A DNA stretch of 64,000 bases from Paenibacillus sp. BIHB 4019 (GTDB lineage Bacteria; Bacillota; Bacilli; Paenibacillales; Paenibacillaceae). Under the pieces are notes generated by a model. That model had not been told where the DNA came from and searched no databases. It saw only the letters and a list, made by a program, of their open reading frames with translations. Location: contig NZ_CP016808.1 of assembly GCF_002741035.1 (NCBI RefSeq), positions 3,768,501 through 3,832,500 of the forward strand, in the 5' to 3' direction. Positions 15,508 to 24,867 of the stretch are shown in pieces (the first letter of the stretch is position 1; every line of letters starts with the position of its first letter). The position numbers were made by a program, and so were the translations under genes.

Positions 15508-16800
15508 ATGAAACCAAAAACGAACTTCAAGCTCAGCTTTAGCCTGGTTTTAATGATGTCGCTCATTATGCTATCTGCTTGCGGCAATGCGGATACGAGC
15601 ACCGGCAGTACCGGTAACACAGGAGGTGCCAAGCAGGCTACTCTGGATTTCTTGTGGTTCTCTGATGGGAATGAAGGAGAAGTGATCAAGGGGATCATCA
15701 AGGAATACGAGCAGTCCAATGCCAATGTCAAAATCAATCTGATTGAAGTCGGCTTCAAGGATCTCCAAACAAAATTGAAAACGATGATATCTGGTGGCAA
15801 GCCGCCTGCTCTGAGCCGGATTACGGATACGGGATCGTTCGCTAATCAGGCAGTGGATCTTACCCCTTATGTGGAAAGTGCCGACCAGTTCGAGGGTCAA
15901 TTTATTGATTCGCTTAAGCCTTATTATGTGATTAATGACAAGCTGATCGCTGCCCCGATGGATGTAACAGCGAATGGGCTGATTTATAACAAAACCTTGT
16001 TTGATAAAGCGGGCGTTAAAGTACCGACTTCCCCAGAGGAAGTGTGGACGTGGGATGAGTATATCGCTGCGCTGAAAGAGGTAATGGACAAAGGCGGAGC
16101 AAGATATGGCATGGTCTGGGATGTTACACCGCATAGATGGTCTACGCTTCTGTATCAGAACGGCGGAAGCATGGTAACCGAAGATGGCAGCGCAGCAGCG
16201 ATTAACAGCGAAGCCGGAATTCGCAGCATGGAGCTCTTTAAGCAGCTTCATAAAGACGGAATCATGCCGGAATCCGTATGGCTCGGCGGGGAAAATCCTA
16301 ACAATCTGTTCCGTTCCGGGACGGTAGCTGCCCACTGGGCCGGCAACTGGATGATTAGCAATTACAAGGACATTACTGATTTTGAATGGGGAGTTACCTA
16401 TATGCCGAAAGGAACACAACGTTCCTCAGTGCCAGGCGGTAAATTTCTCATGGCTTTCAAAGGCAGCGGCAATGAGCAGGAGGCAGCAGCCTTTATTAAC
16501 TATTTGACGTCCAAAGAAGTGAATTCTAAATACAATCAGGAGTCTCTGTTTATGAGTCCGCGCAAGGACAGCTCTGTGCTGGATTATGAATTCGGCAAGG
16601 AAATGTATGAGGTCTTCTCGGATGAACTTAAAAATACTTCGCCGCTTGCAGCCAATGACTGGTCCAGACAGACGCTTATCTCCAAAATTTCGACGGATTT
16701 GAAAAATAATATTATTGACGTGCTATCGGATAAAGCAACTGCCCAGGAAGCAATGGACAAGACAGCCAAGCTGATTAACGAGGCTATTGCAAGCCAATAG
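15508..16800 (+). CDS. Extracellular solute-binding lipoprotein of a CUT1 sugar ABC importer
   Basis: 430 residues from ATG 15508, which has AAAGGAGATG 7-12 bases upstream; the longer frame from 15346 overlaps the AraC gene and is rejected. The lipoprotein signal has a basic N-terminus, a hydrophobic core and the lipobox LSAC at about residue 26, then a Ser/Thr/Gly linker. The mature protein is a family 1 solute-binding protein (FLWFSDGNEGEVIKGIIKEY, MDVTANGLIYNKTLFDKAG, WTWDEYIAALKEV, GTVAAHWAGNWM). It would capture oligosaccharides, probably uronide-containing given the downstream GH105, and deliver them to the two permeases that follow. Confidence 0.9.
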   Translation: MKPKTNFKLSFSLVLMMSLIMLSACGNADTSTGSTGNTGGAKQATLDFLWFSDGNEGEVIKGIIKEYEQSNANVKINLIEVGFKDLQTKLKTMISGGKPPALSRITDTGSFANQAVDLTPYVESADQFEGQFIDSLKPYYVINDKLIAAPMDVTANGLIYNKTLFDKAGVKVPTSPEEVWTWDEYIAALKEVMDKGGARYGMVWDVTPHRWSTLLYQNGGSMVTEDGSAAAINSEAGIRSMELFKQLHKDGIMPESVWLGGENPNNLFRSGTVAAHWAGNWMISNYKDITDFEWGVTYMPKGTQRSSVPGGKFLMAFKGSGNEQEAAAFINYLTSKEVNSKYNQESLFMSPRKDSSVLDYEFGKEMYEVFSDELKNTSPLAANDWSRQTLISKISTDLKNNIIDVLSDKATAQEAMDKTAKLINEAIASQ

Positions 16801-16833
16801 GCAAGCCTAAGGCGGCAAATCGTATTCATAGAG

Positions 16834-16870
16834 GGGTGGCGGACCGGTTTCTGTCAGGCCGCCCTTTCAT
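16834..16870 (+). terminator. Attenuating stem-loop after the solute-binding protein gene
   Basis: GGGTGGC (16834-16840) and GCCGCCC (16858-16864) pair, followed by TTTCATTTT. The stem is weak and lies between the binding-protein and permease genes. It fits partial termination or mRNA 3' protection giving more binding protein than permease, an arrangement known from malE-type operons. Confidence 0.4.
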
Positions 16871-16896
16871 TTTATTCATATGGAAGGGGCAAGCAG

Positions 16897-17802
16897 ATGA
16901 GCGGAGGTCAAAGTTTAAACCGTAAAAAGCAGACAGGACAGACGAGAAAGCTCGCCATTGCTCCTTATCTGTTCATTCTTCCCAACCTCCTGATATTTGG
17001 TGTTTTTATCGTAATTCCCTCTTTATTGGGCTTGTTTTATTCTTTCCATGTTTATGATGGCTTGAATCCAATGAAGTTCAATGGGCTCGGCAACTATATC
17101 AAGATTATTGGGGATAAGGAATTTTGGACGACGATAGGACGAACGGGGCTTTATGCAGCGATTGTTGTTCCGCTCATTTATGCAGTGGCACTAGGTATTG
17201 CTACGCTGCTTGCACGCGAGATTAAAATGCGCGGCTTGTTCAGAGCCATATTTTATTGGCCGACGATGATTTCTTTTATCATAGTAGGTTTGACCTGGAA
17301 GTGGATTTTTGGAGATTCATTTGGCATTTTGAACCACATGCTTACTCTAATCGGAGTGGAGCCAGTCGGTTTTTTAACCTCGCCATTTTGGGCCAATGCG
17401 GCTGTTATTATTGCGACTGTATGGTCACGGGCCGGCTTTTTCATGGTCATTTTCATAGCGGGCTTGCAGGCGATACCTACGGATTATTACGAGGCTGCCC
17501 GCTTGGATGGGGCAACGGGAATAAAGGTGTTCCGCCATATTACACTCCCGCTCTTGAAGCCAACGAGTTTGCTCGTATTTATGCTGTCGCTGATTGATGC
17601 GTTCAAAGCGTTCCCGCTTATGTTTGCGCTTACAGGCGGCGGGCCGGGCAAAGAAACGACCTATATTGTTCAATATATTTATGAGATTGGCTTTACGAAG
17701 CAGGAGCTTGGCTTGGCTAGTGCGATGTCTGTGATGTTATTTGTCATTATCGGCGGGTTTTCTGCCCTGCAATTCCGTATGTCCAAAGGAGGCGCTGTCT
17801 AA
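16897..17802 (+). CDS. CUT1 sugar ABC transporter permease (MalF/LacF-like)
   Basis: 301 residues, six predicted membrane segments, with a short basic cytoplasmic N-terminus (RKKQTGQTRKL). The EAA loop that contacts the ATPase reads YYEAARLDGATGIKVFRHIT followed by LPLLKPT. AAGGGGC precedes ATG 16897. Its stop TAA shares one base with the start of the next permease gene (TAATG at 17800-17804), showing translational coupling. No ATPase gene follows. Confidence 0.9.
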   Translation: MSGGQSLNRKKQTGQTRKLAIAPYLFILPNLLIFGVFIVIPSLLGLFYSFHVYDGLNPMKFNGLGNYIKIIGDKEFWTTIGRTGLYAAIVVPLIYAVALGIATLLAREIKMRGLFRAIFYWPTMISFIIVGLTWKWIFGDSFGILNHMLTLIGVEPVGFLTSPFWANAAVIIATVWSRAGFFMVIFIAGLQAIPTDYYEAARLDGATGIKVFRHITLPLLKPTSLLVFMLSLIDAFKAFPLMFALTGGGPGKETTYIVQYIYEIGFTKQELGLASAMSVMLFVIIGGFSALQFRMSKGGAV

Positions 17803-18626
17803 TGGAGCTTAGGCCACTAACCAAAATCGCCATCTACAGTTTGTTAAGTGCAGCAGCATTATTTTGGCTGCTGCCAGTATTATGGGTCGTCATTTCCGCT
17901 CTAAAAACGAATAGCGATTTGTACAGTTATCCTCCCAAGCTATGGCCGCAGCCTGTAACCTTCGAGCATTTCAAGGAGGCGTTCAGCAAAGGCGATTTTG
18001 GCTTGTATTTCAAAAATAGTACGATCGTGACGCTCACTTCAACGCTGCTGCTGCTGCTGATTAATTCCATGGCAGGCTTTGCATTGGCCAAGTACCGCTT
18101 TCGCGGGAGCTCGATCATTTTGATCGGTTTTATCTCCACCCTGATGATTCCAATCGAGGTCATTATGATTCCGATCTTCAAGGTGCTGAGCGCACTTGGC
18201 ATGTATAACAGCATGCTGGCGATTATTATCCCGCCTGCGGCTACCCCGACAGGGGTGTTCCTGATGCGGCAGTATTTGCTGACGGTACCGGATGAGCTGC
18301 TGGAAGCTGCACGGATGGATGGAGCAGGCGAGTGGAAAATTTACTGGAGCATTATTCTTCCCATCGCCAAGCCTATTCTTGCTGTGCTGGCGATCTTCTC
18401 CTTCATGTGGAGATGGGATGATTTCCTATGGCCGCTCATTGCAATTAGTGATCCAGCAAAATACACGATCCAGCTGGCACTGTCTAATTTTATTGGAGAA
18501 TACAGCGTAGATTGGGGAAGCTTGCTTGCCATGTCCGTCATTACGATGATTCCAGTGCTTGTCGTATTTATCGTTTTCCAGCGCTATTTTGTTAGCGGCA
18601 TGATTACTTCAGGTATGAAAGGATGA
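17802..18626 (+). CDS. CUT1 sugar ABC transporter permease (MalG-like)
   Basis: 274 residues with six predicted membrane segments. The EAA loop is DELLEAARMDGAGEWKIYWS followed by IILPIAKP, and the protein ends with the usual QRYFVSGMITSGMKG of MalG-type permeases. Its ATG overlaps the preceding stop by one base, and its TGA overlaps the possible ATG at 18623 of the next gene, so the operon is tightly coupled. It pairs with the upstream permease to form the membrane channel. Confidence 0.9.
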   Translation: MELRPLTKIAIYSLLSAAALFWLLPVLWVVISALKTNSDLYSYPPKLWPQPVTFEHFKEAFSKGDFGLYFKNSTIVTLTSTLLLLLINSMAGFALAKYRFRGSSIILIGFISTLMIPIEVIMIPIFKVLSALGMYNSMLAIIIPPAATPTGVFLMRQYLLTVPDELLEAARMDGAGEWKIYWSIILPIAKPILAVLAIFSFMWRWDDFLWPLIAISDPAKYTIQLALSNFIGEYSVDWGSLLAMSVITMIPVLVVFIVFQRYFVSGMITSGMKG

Positions 18627-18631
18627 TTAGA

Positions 18632-21187
18632 ATGTCTGACACCATCAGTGGCGGAATTGACGCCTTGCGTTATAAGCCCATGAAATTAGGGCAAAATCAA
18701 ATGATTAATCATTGGTTGATTAACGGAATTTACACACAGCCTGTTAAATTTGTTCCAACAACGATGGAGGGGGATATTAATGATTGGCTCATAGAGGGCT
18801 TTGCCATTCATGAAAATCCTTGCCGCAAGGAATTTGTAGACAATCGGAGAATGCAGCCCCCGGGTCGCTTCTTCGATCAATGGAGCAAGTTTCCAATGCC
18901 AGGGGACAGGATGCAGGGAATAGAGGGAGAGATGTCTTGGGAGCTGTATTCGCCTTGGAATAATCCGAGGGTGGAGAAATCAGGCTTTTGGTTCGTCCCG
19001 ACCCATCTTCGCAGCTATGCGGCGACACGGCTTGTATCGCCTGCTAGCCATACCGCCTCGCTACGGGTGAGAACCTACGGCAGCTTGGCGCTGTGGATTA
19101 ATGGACAGCTGGCGGCAGACTTTGCCCCGCTCACTCGGAACAAGGAGCAGGAAATCGTCATTGAAGCAGAGCTTGCAGCCGGAATCAATGAAATTTATGC
19201 CTGCTGGGAGGATCTTGCCGAACGGGATACGATGTATGCTTTCGCAGTGGAATATCTAGGCGGCGAGGAATTGGCTATTTCCTTGCCTATCGCTCCCGAT
19301 CTGGTTCAGCTCGTGCAATCGGCAGAGCAAGCTCTTGAACAGGCCTATTTTCCTACGGATATTTTTAAAGGGGAGGAAATCAAGCTGCGGCTTCCGCTCC
19401 CCTTTCCTGACATCGTTACAGAGGCAGAGATTCAGTATGGCAATTTTTTTGATGGGACGGAAAATAAAACGATACGCATAGCTGAGGGTGAAGCTGATCT
19501 GACCTTGGCACATACGAATGAGATCGGCCATCATTACGTTTATTTCACTCTAACCATTTCAGTCTCTAACGTTGTACTTACGAAGAAGTTCGGTTGTCAA
19601 TCCTATGATACAACCTATGATGAGGCTGCGCAGAATGCTGCAGATATAGAAGCTCGCAAATCCCTAGCCCTTCGTTGTATGGCCGAGAAGGGGAGTCCAA
19701 ATATACACAAGGCGATCGCCATGCTGAAAACAGGAGGCGATTTCCAGGCAGTAGAGAAGATTTTGCTGGATGGCGTGGAAGGGATAGAACAACGGAAGGA
19801 TTGCAGCGACTTCTACCTGGTCGGACTATTCCGTCTTTGGAGAGATGAGCGAAATAGCGGTTTGTTTACCGAAGCGTTCTGGAATCGGGTGAAAGCAAGC
19901 ATTTTGGGCTATCGCTATTGGATTGATGAGCCGGGCGATGATGTGATGTGGTTTTTCAGTGAAAACCATGCCCTATTGTTTCATACCAATGAGCTGCTGG
20001 CGGGCCAGCTGTTCGGGGAGGAAACGTTCGGCAACAGCGGGGAATCCGGTACAGTACACCGCCAAAAAGCAGAGCAGAGGCTTGCGTTATGGTTTGAGCG
20101 CTTTTTTGACGAAGGACTGGCAGAATGGAATTCCAGCGCCTATATTCCGATTGATGCGGTAGGGCTGCTGCATATTTATGAATTTGCCCATAGTGACCAG
20201 CTCCGGGAGCAAGCGAAACAGGCTATGGACCTCTTATTCTATTATATTACCGTCCAAATGCATCAAGGAGTCATGACTACGACCTTCGGCCGCAGCTATG
20301 AGAAGGAATTGTTGGGCCATTATGCAGCGGGAACGACCTCCATGTGCTGGATTGGATACGGAGTCGGCAATGTAAACAATTATTCCATTAGCAATGTCGC
20401 CCTGTGTTTATCGGATTATATGCCTCCGGCAGCGTATCAAGAGCATTTGCTCCTTGGGGACAAACAGCAATTGGTGTTTACCAATCAGCAGGGCAAGGGC
20501 GGTTATGCCAAGCTCTATCACTATCGCACTGCGGAGTACACCTTATCCTCCATTATTCGGTTTCGTCCAGGCAAACAAGGCTATCAGGAGCATGTCAATC
20601 ATTTATCATTGTCTCCTGAGGCGCAAATTTGGGTGAATCATCCGGCAGAAATCTATAAGCATGGAGACGGCAGGCCTTGTTTTTGGGCAGGAAATGGCAT
20701 ATTGCCCGACGTCGTTCAGCATGAGAGCATAGCGCTCATGATTTTTGACATTCCGACTAATCAAAGCTCAGATTGGACACATGCTTATTTTCCTTCCTAT
20801 TCCTTTACGGAATGGACAAGGGAGGGGAACTGGCATTTTGCCCGTCTGGATAAAGGATATGCAGCCATATATGCGGCTAATGGGGCAGCTATGGAGACAG
20901 CTGGAGTGACGAAAGAGCGTGAGCTCATCTCGCACGGCTTGCGCAACGCCTGGATAATAAGGGCAGGCAGCGAGCAGCAGTTCGGGAGCTTCAGCCATTT
21001 CAAAAACCAAATGTTAGCTGCAAGCCCGCAATTCGACAGCCAAACCTTGTCGTTTACTCTAGCAGACCCGATATATGGTCAAATTCAATGGGGAATGAAT
21101 AAGCCTTTCCTTATAGATGGGGAGGAAATTATGCACGGCGGTTATGGAGTTAGTGGACAATTGCAGCTGCTGGACATGGGGAACTGA
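18632..21187 (+). CDS. Unrecognised 851-residue protein in a uronate-oligosaccharide operon, candidate new hydrolase or lyase
   Basis: From ATG 18632 (AAAGG 9 bases upstream) the protein has no signal peptide or membrane segment, so it is probably cytoplasmic. ATG 18623 is the alternative and overlaps the previous stop as ATGA. The N-terminal third looks beta-rich (SLRVRTYGSLALWINGQLAA, like a jelly-roll module seen ahead of catalytic domains). Residues about 350-620 are helical with W/H/E-rich motifs (WFFSENHALLFHTNELLAGQ, WNSSAYIPIDAVGLLHIYEF), suggesting an alpha/alpha barrel. The last third is beta-rich again (GQIQWGMNKPFLIDG). This layout resembles alginate/heparin lyase-like or some alpha/alpha-barrel glycosidases, but I cannot place it in a family. 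Its position between an importer and a GH105 enzyme implies a role in breaking down the imported oligosaccharide. Confidence 0.75.
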   Translation: MSDTISGGIDALRYKPMKLGQNQMINHWLINGIYTQPVKFVPTTMEGDINDWLIEGFAIHENPCRKEFVDNRRMQPPGRFFDQWSKFPMPGDRMQGIEGEMSWELYSPWNNPRVEKSGFWFVPTHLRSYAATRLVSPASHTASLRVRTYGSLALWINGQLAADFAPLTRNKEQEIVIEAELAAGINEIYACWEDLAERDTMYAFAVEYLGGEELAISLPIAPDLVQLVQSAEQALEQAYFPTDIFKGEEIKLRLPLPFPDIVTEAEIQYGNFFDGTENKTIRIAEGEADLTLAHTNEIGHHYVYFTLTISVSNVVLTKKFGCQSYDTTYDEAAQNAADIEARKSLALRCMAEKGSPNIHKAIAMLKTGGDFQAVEKILLDGVEGIEQRKDCSDFYLVGLFRLWRDERNSGLFTEAFWNRVKASILGYRYWIDEPGDDVMWFFSENHALLFHTNELLAGQLFGEETFGNSGESGTVHRQKAEQRLALWFERFFDEGLAEWNSSAYIPIDAVGLLHIYEFAHSDQLREQAKQAMDLLFYYITVQMHQGVMTTTFGRSYEKELLGHYAAGTTSMCWIGYGVGNVNNYSISNVALCLSDYMPPAAYQEHLLLGDKQQLVFTNQQGKGGYAKLYHYRTAEYTLSSIIRFRPGKQGYQEHVNHLSLSPEAQIWVNHPAEIYKHGDGRPCFWAGNGILPDVVQHESIALMIFDIPTNQSSDWTHAYFPSYSFTEWTREGNWHFARLDKGYAAIYAANGAAMETAGVTKERELISHGLRNAWIIRAGSEQQFGSFSHFKNQMLAASPQFDSQTLSFTLADPIYGQIQWGMNKPFLIDGEEIMHGGYGVSGQLQLLDMGN

Positions 21188-21222
21188 GCCTGGGGCAACA
21201 AAGCAAAGGAGCGAATACGAAT

Positions 21223-22293
21223 ATGCTGAACAGAACGATGCTGCTGGAGAAAATAAGCAAGGTATCCCATGCGATGGAGTCCATGGAAAATACAGCAATG
21301 GATGAGCAATTTCCGATTGGCCTAATTGATATTCATTTATGGGAATGGCCGCAAGGTGTCGGTCTATATGGCTTGCTTCAGCTTTATGAGGCAACGAAGG
21401 ATGCCAAGGTGCTGGAATTTCTGGAGTCCTGGTACAATGCCAGGCTGATGGAAGGATTGCCAGAAAAAAATGTGAATACATGCGCCCCGCTCCTTACGCT
21501 GATTTCGCTCTGTGAGATTACCGGGAACAAGGAATATGAACGTGTCTGTGAGGAATGGAGCGGCTGGATTATGGAAGGGCTGCTGCGCACGGGAGATGGC
21601 GCGTTTCAGCATATGATAACGGGAGATGCCAATGACGGCCAAATTTTAATAGATACCCTTTTTATGACGGTTCTATTTTTGGCGAAGGCAGGGGTTTACT
21701 TTAACAAGCCTGAGTTTGTGGAAGAAGCTAAACGACAGTTTCTTGTGCATATCAAATATTTGTATAATAAGAAAACCGGATTATTCTATCACGGTTGGGA
21801 TTTTAACGAAAATCATAATTATGGTGCTGTCCATTGGGGCAGAGGCAATGCGTGGTACACGGCGGGAGTTATTGATTTCCTTAATATTGTGCCGCTAGAA
21901 GAAGGGCTGAAAGCCTATTTGCTGGATACGGCGACTGCTCAAATTAGAGCTCTGAGCAAGCTTCAGGAAGCGGATGGCATGTGGCATACTGTGCTGGATG
22001 ACCCTGACTCTTACAAAGAAACCTCGGCTACAGCAGCATTTGGCTACGGCATTCTTAAGGGAATTCGGTATGGCTACGTGGATGAAGCCTATCGTCAGAC
22101 AGGCTTGAAGGCGCTTGAAGCTGTATTGCGGCACATTGATGAAAAAGGAATCGTACAGCAGGTGTCCTACGGAACTCCTGTCGGCCAGAATGCCCAGTTC
22201 TATAAGGACATTCCACTTAGCCCGATGGGCTACGGACAGGCGCTCGCCTTGTTCATCCTGATAGAGGGCTTGAACGCTACTGATGCCGAATAA
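21223..22293 (+). CDS. GH105 unsaturated glucuronyl/galacturonyl hydrolase
   Basis: 356 residues, full length for the YteR/YesR family. Seen are WEWPQGVGLYGLLQLYE at about 36-52, the catalytic-Asp segment ILIDTLFMTVLFL at about 142, LFYHGWDFNENHNYG, HWGRGNAWYTAG at about 205 and DIPLSPMGYGQALALFIL at the C-terminus. It removes the unsaturated uronic acid at the non-reducing end of lyase products in the cytoplasm. AAAGGAG 11 bases before ATG 21223 supports the start. It closes the operon that starts with the AraC regulator and is followed by a strong terminator. It differs considerably from the partial GH105 protein at the left edge, so the two probably have different substrates. Confidence 0.9.
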   Translation: MLNRTMLLEKISKVSHAMESMENTAMDEQFPIGLIDIHLWEWPQGVGLYGLLQLYEATKDAKVLEFLESWYNARLMEGLPEKNVNTCAPLLTLISLCEITGNKEYERVCEEWSGWIMEGLLRTGDGAFQHMITGDANDGQILIDTLFMTVLFLAKAGVYFNKPEFVEEAKRQFLVHIKYLYNKKTGLFYHGWDFNENHNYGAVHWGRGNAWYTAGVIDFLNIVPLEEGLKAYLLDTATAQIRALSKLQEADGMWHTVLDDPDSYKETSATAAFGYGILKGIRYGYVDEAYRQTGLKALEAVLRHIDEKGIVQQVSYGTPVGQNAQFYKDIPLSPMGYGQALALFILIEGLNATDAE

Positions 22294-22309
22294 TAGCAAG
22301 GCTTCTTGT

Positions 22310-22352
22310 GGGGAGGATATGGGAATGAAAGTTCCTGTATCCTCCCCTTTTA
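22310..22352 (+). terminator. Intrinsic terminator of the GH105 operon
   Basis: GGGGAGGATA (22310-22319) and TATCCTCCCC (22338-22347) form a perfect 10-base-pair stem, followed by TTTTAT. Confidence 0.85.
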
Positions 22353-22412
22353 TGTGATTTTATAGTAATATTATTCCAAGTCGTGTGGTGTAATTCAGAC
22401 GGGGGAATAGCA

Positions 22413-22790
22413 ATGAAACCAAATCATAATAAGGCATCTTCCTATATTGGAATAGCAGGAATAGTTCTAGTGATTATTTTTGTAGTGTTTATATACGCTC
22501 CTGACTTAGGATATATAAATGATAATACATTTTTTTATATAAATTTTTTGTTACTAATAATCATTTTTTTGTGGAGTTTAGTTTCTCTTGTTAGTTTAGT
22601 TAGAACAAGCGTTAAGTTGAGAATATTACAAGCGAACTATGAAGATAAAGAAATTAATGAGGATTACTTCATCTACAACACAAAGCTGCTTAGAACAGGG
22701 ATACGAATGAATACCATATTTTTAATAATGGTGGTAATAGGAATCTTTTTTATCGTAAAGCTCTTTATACAAGTCGCAAGCTCAACATGA
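22413..22790 (+). CDS. Small membrane protein with three predicted TM segments
   Basis: About 125 residues from ATG 22413, behind GGGGGAATA; the frame opens at 22383 but that start lacks a site. Hydrophobic segments cover residues about 11-30 (IGIAGIVLVIIFVVFIYA), 41-63 (FYINFLLLIIIFLWSLVSLV) and 104-122 (TIFLIMVVIGIFFIVKLFI), separated by a charged loop. No family recognised. A+T-rich, marking the start of the second accessory region. Confidence 0.55.
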   Translation: MKPNHNKASSYIGIAGIVLVIIFVVFIYAPDLGYINDNTFFYINFLLLIIIFLWSLVSLVSLVRTSVKLRILQANYEDKEINEDYFIYNTKLLRTGIRMNTIFLIMVVIGIFFIVKLFIQVASST

Positions 22791-23048
22791 TAAAAGTTAA
22801 TAAGCAGGGTGCTGCTGCATATTTTAAGCATTTTGAGGAAGTCGAAGGAACCATTTAACGCTGTAATTACTCTGTGGGCTGACGTTCTGTGGCTGGGAAA
22901 AGAAGAGAAGCAAGGGATCAGAATCAGCGGACGTGGCATCGACTAATCGCTTCGCGGCTAATCTCTACCGTTGAATTAAGTCGATTAGATATCATGAATA
23001 CGAAAGCGTTAGATGACAGAGCGAGAAGTCTTATTTTGGAGGAACTCA

Positions 23049-23504
23049 ATGGAGGTATTTATTAAAGAGAATGGTACAGCTCATGAGGATTTAATCTTAA
23101 GCTTTAAAGAAATGGACTTATTAGTCATTTCTGATACCTATTATTTTGAGATAGAGGATACGATACAACCTGAAAGGGATAGTTCCTGTAAGATAGCTGC
23201 ATCGTTAAAAAGTCTATTATCATACTGGATTGAAAACATAATTAACCTCGGTAGTAAAGAAGAACGCTACTTACCAATTGACTTCTCAGATCAATATACA
23301 GGATGTTTTAAAATCAGAAAAGTTAGTACTCAGCAAATAGAAATTTCTTATGGTTATTCTTTAAGGGAGGGATGGAGCGTCTGTCCATCAGATCCCAAAG
23401 AATATGCTATATCAATCCATGATTATAAAGAAACCTCAAGTAAATTATTAATAGGACAGGATGAATTAATAGAGCAAATAGTACGATCTCAAGAACGGTT
23501 GTAA
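23049..23504 (+). CDS. Hypothetical protein, about 151 residues, immunity-like
   Basis: ATG 23049 is chosen because TTGGAGGA at 23036-23043 is 5-8 bases upstream; the frame also opens at 23013. Composition is acidic and aromatic, with EMDLLVISDTYYFEIED, IDFSDQYTGCFKIRKVS and IEISYGYSLREGWSVCPSDP. No signal or membrane segment. Looks like a single-domain alpha/beta protein as found among immunity proteins; family not recognised. Confidence 0.5.
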   Translation: MEVFIKENGTAHEDLILSFKEMDLLVISDTYYFEIEDTIQPERDSSCKIAASLKSLLSYWIENIINLGSKEERYLPIDFSDQYTGCFKIRKVSTQQIEISYGYSLREGWSVCPSDPKEYAISIHDYKETSSKLLIGQDELIEQIVRSQERL

Positions 23505-23605
23505 GTAGTTAATCGTATCCACGGCAGCCCATCGAGCTTAAGGTGGTATAGCACCCAAAATACAGGAACGTTTTCTGAAAGGTACGAAAGGCAGGTTGAA
23601 AATAA

Positions 23606-24151
23606 ATGAGGAAAGAATTTAATTCGACGATCATTGAATTGATAAATGGGGACATTACAAAATCTGAAGTAGATTGTATTGTCAATGCTGCAAACACTAG
23701 TTTGCTGGGCGGTGGGGGCGTAGATGGTGCCATTCACCGTGCTGGTGGAAGTGAAATACTTGAACAATGCAAACAAATAAGAGCCAGACAAGGCGGTTGT
23801 GCTGTAGGAGAAGCCGTTATAACGACGGCTGGTAAGTTGAGTGCGAAATATGTCATACATACTGTAGGGCCGGTATGGAATGACGGAAAAAATAATGAGG
23901 AAGAAAAACTACAGAATTGCTACATAAATACTTTAGAACTTGCATGTAAGCATAATATAAGAAGCATAGCTTTTCCTAACATAAGTACTGGGATATATCG
24001 ATTTCCCAAAAACGTTGCAGCTCAAATTGCGCTGAAGTCAGTCAAAAATTATGTTGAACTGCATTCAGCTATAGATAAAATACAGTTCGTTTGTTTTGAT
24101 GAAGAAAACTATCAGATTTATCAGGAGATGCTTGAAGAATTGTGTAAGTAG
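23606..24151 (+). CDS. Macro-domain protein, ADP-ribose / O-acetyl-ADP-ribose hydrolase (YmdB/MacroD type)
   Basis: 181 residues forming one macro domain of the MacroD class. Seen are the ADP-ribose-binding elements: [20 protein letters not shown] at residues about 14-33, the [14 protein letters not shown] loop, [21 protein letters not shown] and the second binding loop [11 protein letters not shown]. Such enzymes remove ADP-ribose from proteins or hydrolyse O-acetyl-ADP-ribose. Start ATG 23606 has AGGTTG about 11 bases upstream. Neighbours are unrelated accessory genes. In genomic islands macro domains can also act as antitoxins to ADP-ribosylating toxins; nothing adjacent supports this here, although a possible ADP-ribosyltransferase-like remnant is noted at 47305. 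Confidence 0.87.
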   Translation: MRKEFNSTIIELINGDITKSEVDCIVNAANTSLLGGGGVDGAIHRAGGSEILEQCKQIRARQGGCAVGEAVITTAGKLSAKYVIHTVGPVWNDGKNNEEEKLQNCYINTLELACKHNIRSIAFPNISTGIYRFPKNVAAQIALKSVKNYVELHSAIDKIQFVCFDEENYQIYQEMLEELCK

Positions 24152-24260
24152 GTTCAAGAAGACGGATACTTCGTGTATACAGTTATATTAGGCAAAATTA
24201 CTGGAGCTTATTAGTGAAATTATTATATAATCTTTTTTTCAATCCAAGGAGAACAATCTG

Positions 24261-24407
24261 ATGGAATACGTTTACTTACTGCAACATAGTTACGAAATTG
24301 ATGAATTTGACGAAACAAAAATAATCGGAATTTACTTTTAAAAGGCTAATGGAGAAGGTGCAATTGAGAATTTTAAAAGTCTAAATAAGAAAATTAGAAG
24401 TGAGTGA
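24261..24407 (+). pseudogene. Decayed small gene with in-frame TAA
   Basis: ATG 24261 with AAGGAGAA upstream opens MEYVYLLQHSYEIDEFDETK and IIGIYF, then TAA at 24339-24341. The same frame resumes with KANGEGAIENFKSL and ends at TGA 24405-24407. I recall a family of short Bacillota proteins starting like this (LLQHSYEIDxFDETK) of about 65-70 residues. A single substitution (for example TCA to TAA) would explain the stop, and the C-terminal part also differs from what I remember. Confidence 0.5.
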
Positions 24408-24411
24408 AAGC

Positions 24412-24867
24412 ATGGAAGATAGATATGTTACTTGCAGAAGCATAGGTAATTACGGCCACGCAATAAGCAAAGGAAAAACCTATAAAATTATAAATGAAGA
24501 TGAGGAAAAGTATAGAGTAAAAGGAAACCATGGAAGAGCAGTATGGATTGCGAAACCGTATTTTATCGAAGGTATGGCTTCAATTCCATTATTAGAAAGC
24601 TGGAAATTTGATGATGAGATTAATGATTTTGATTTAGTGGAAGTTACGCTTACTTTTACTGATGGAAGCAAACGATGGTGTCTTGTAACAACTCCACAAA
24701 AGCTAGTAAAACATTTTTGCCGTGATAATCTTGATCCGCCAGGCTTTAATATACAACATTTAATCATTAACAAGAAATTAGATATAATTGACGTTGACAA
24801 GATTTTGAAACATTTGGATGAACAAGATGGATTAATAATTGCCAGTAAACCCTTGTGTGAGAGCTGA
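24412..24867 (+). CDS. Hypothetical protein with N-terminal SH3-like segment
   Basis: 151 residues from ATG 24412 (GTG 24400 is the alternative; neither has a strong ribosome binding site). The N-terminus YVTCRSIGNYGHAISKGKTY and YRVKGNHGRAVWIAKPYF reads like a small SH3-like barrel; the second half (DLVEVTLTFTDGSKRWCLVT, DNLDPPGFNIQHLII) is conserved in Bacillales relatives I remember, with no assigned function. It partly overlaps the upstream ORF remnant and ends 88 bases before the ATP-grasp start. Confidence 0.5.
   Translation: MEDRYVTCRSIGNYGHAISKGKTYKIINEDEEKYRVKGNHGRAVWIAKPYFIEGMASIPLLESWKFDDEINDFDLVEVTLTFTDGSKRWCLVTTPQKLVKHFCRDNLDPPGFNIQHLIINKKLDIIDVDKILKHLDEQDGLIIASKPLCES

Noticed and set aside
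22848..23012. Possible coding scraps and imperfect repeats (GATTAG/CTAATC) before 23049
   Set aside because: No frame longer than a few tens of codons, and the repeats do not pair well; nothing can be supported.
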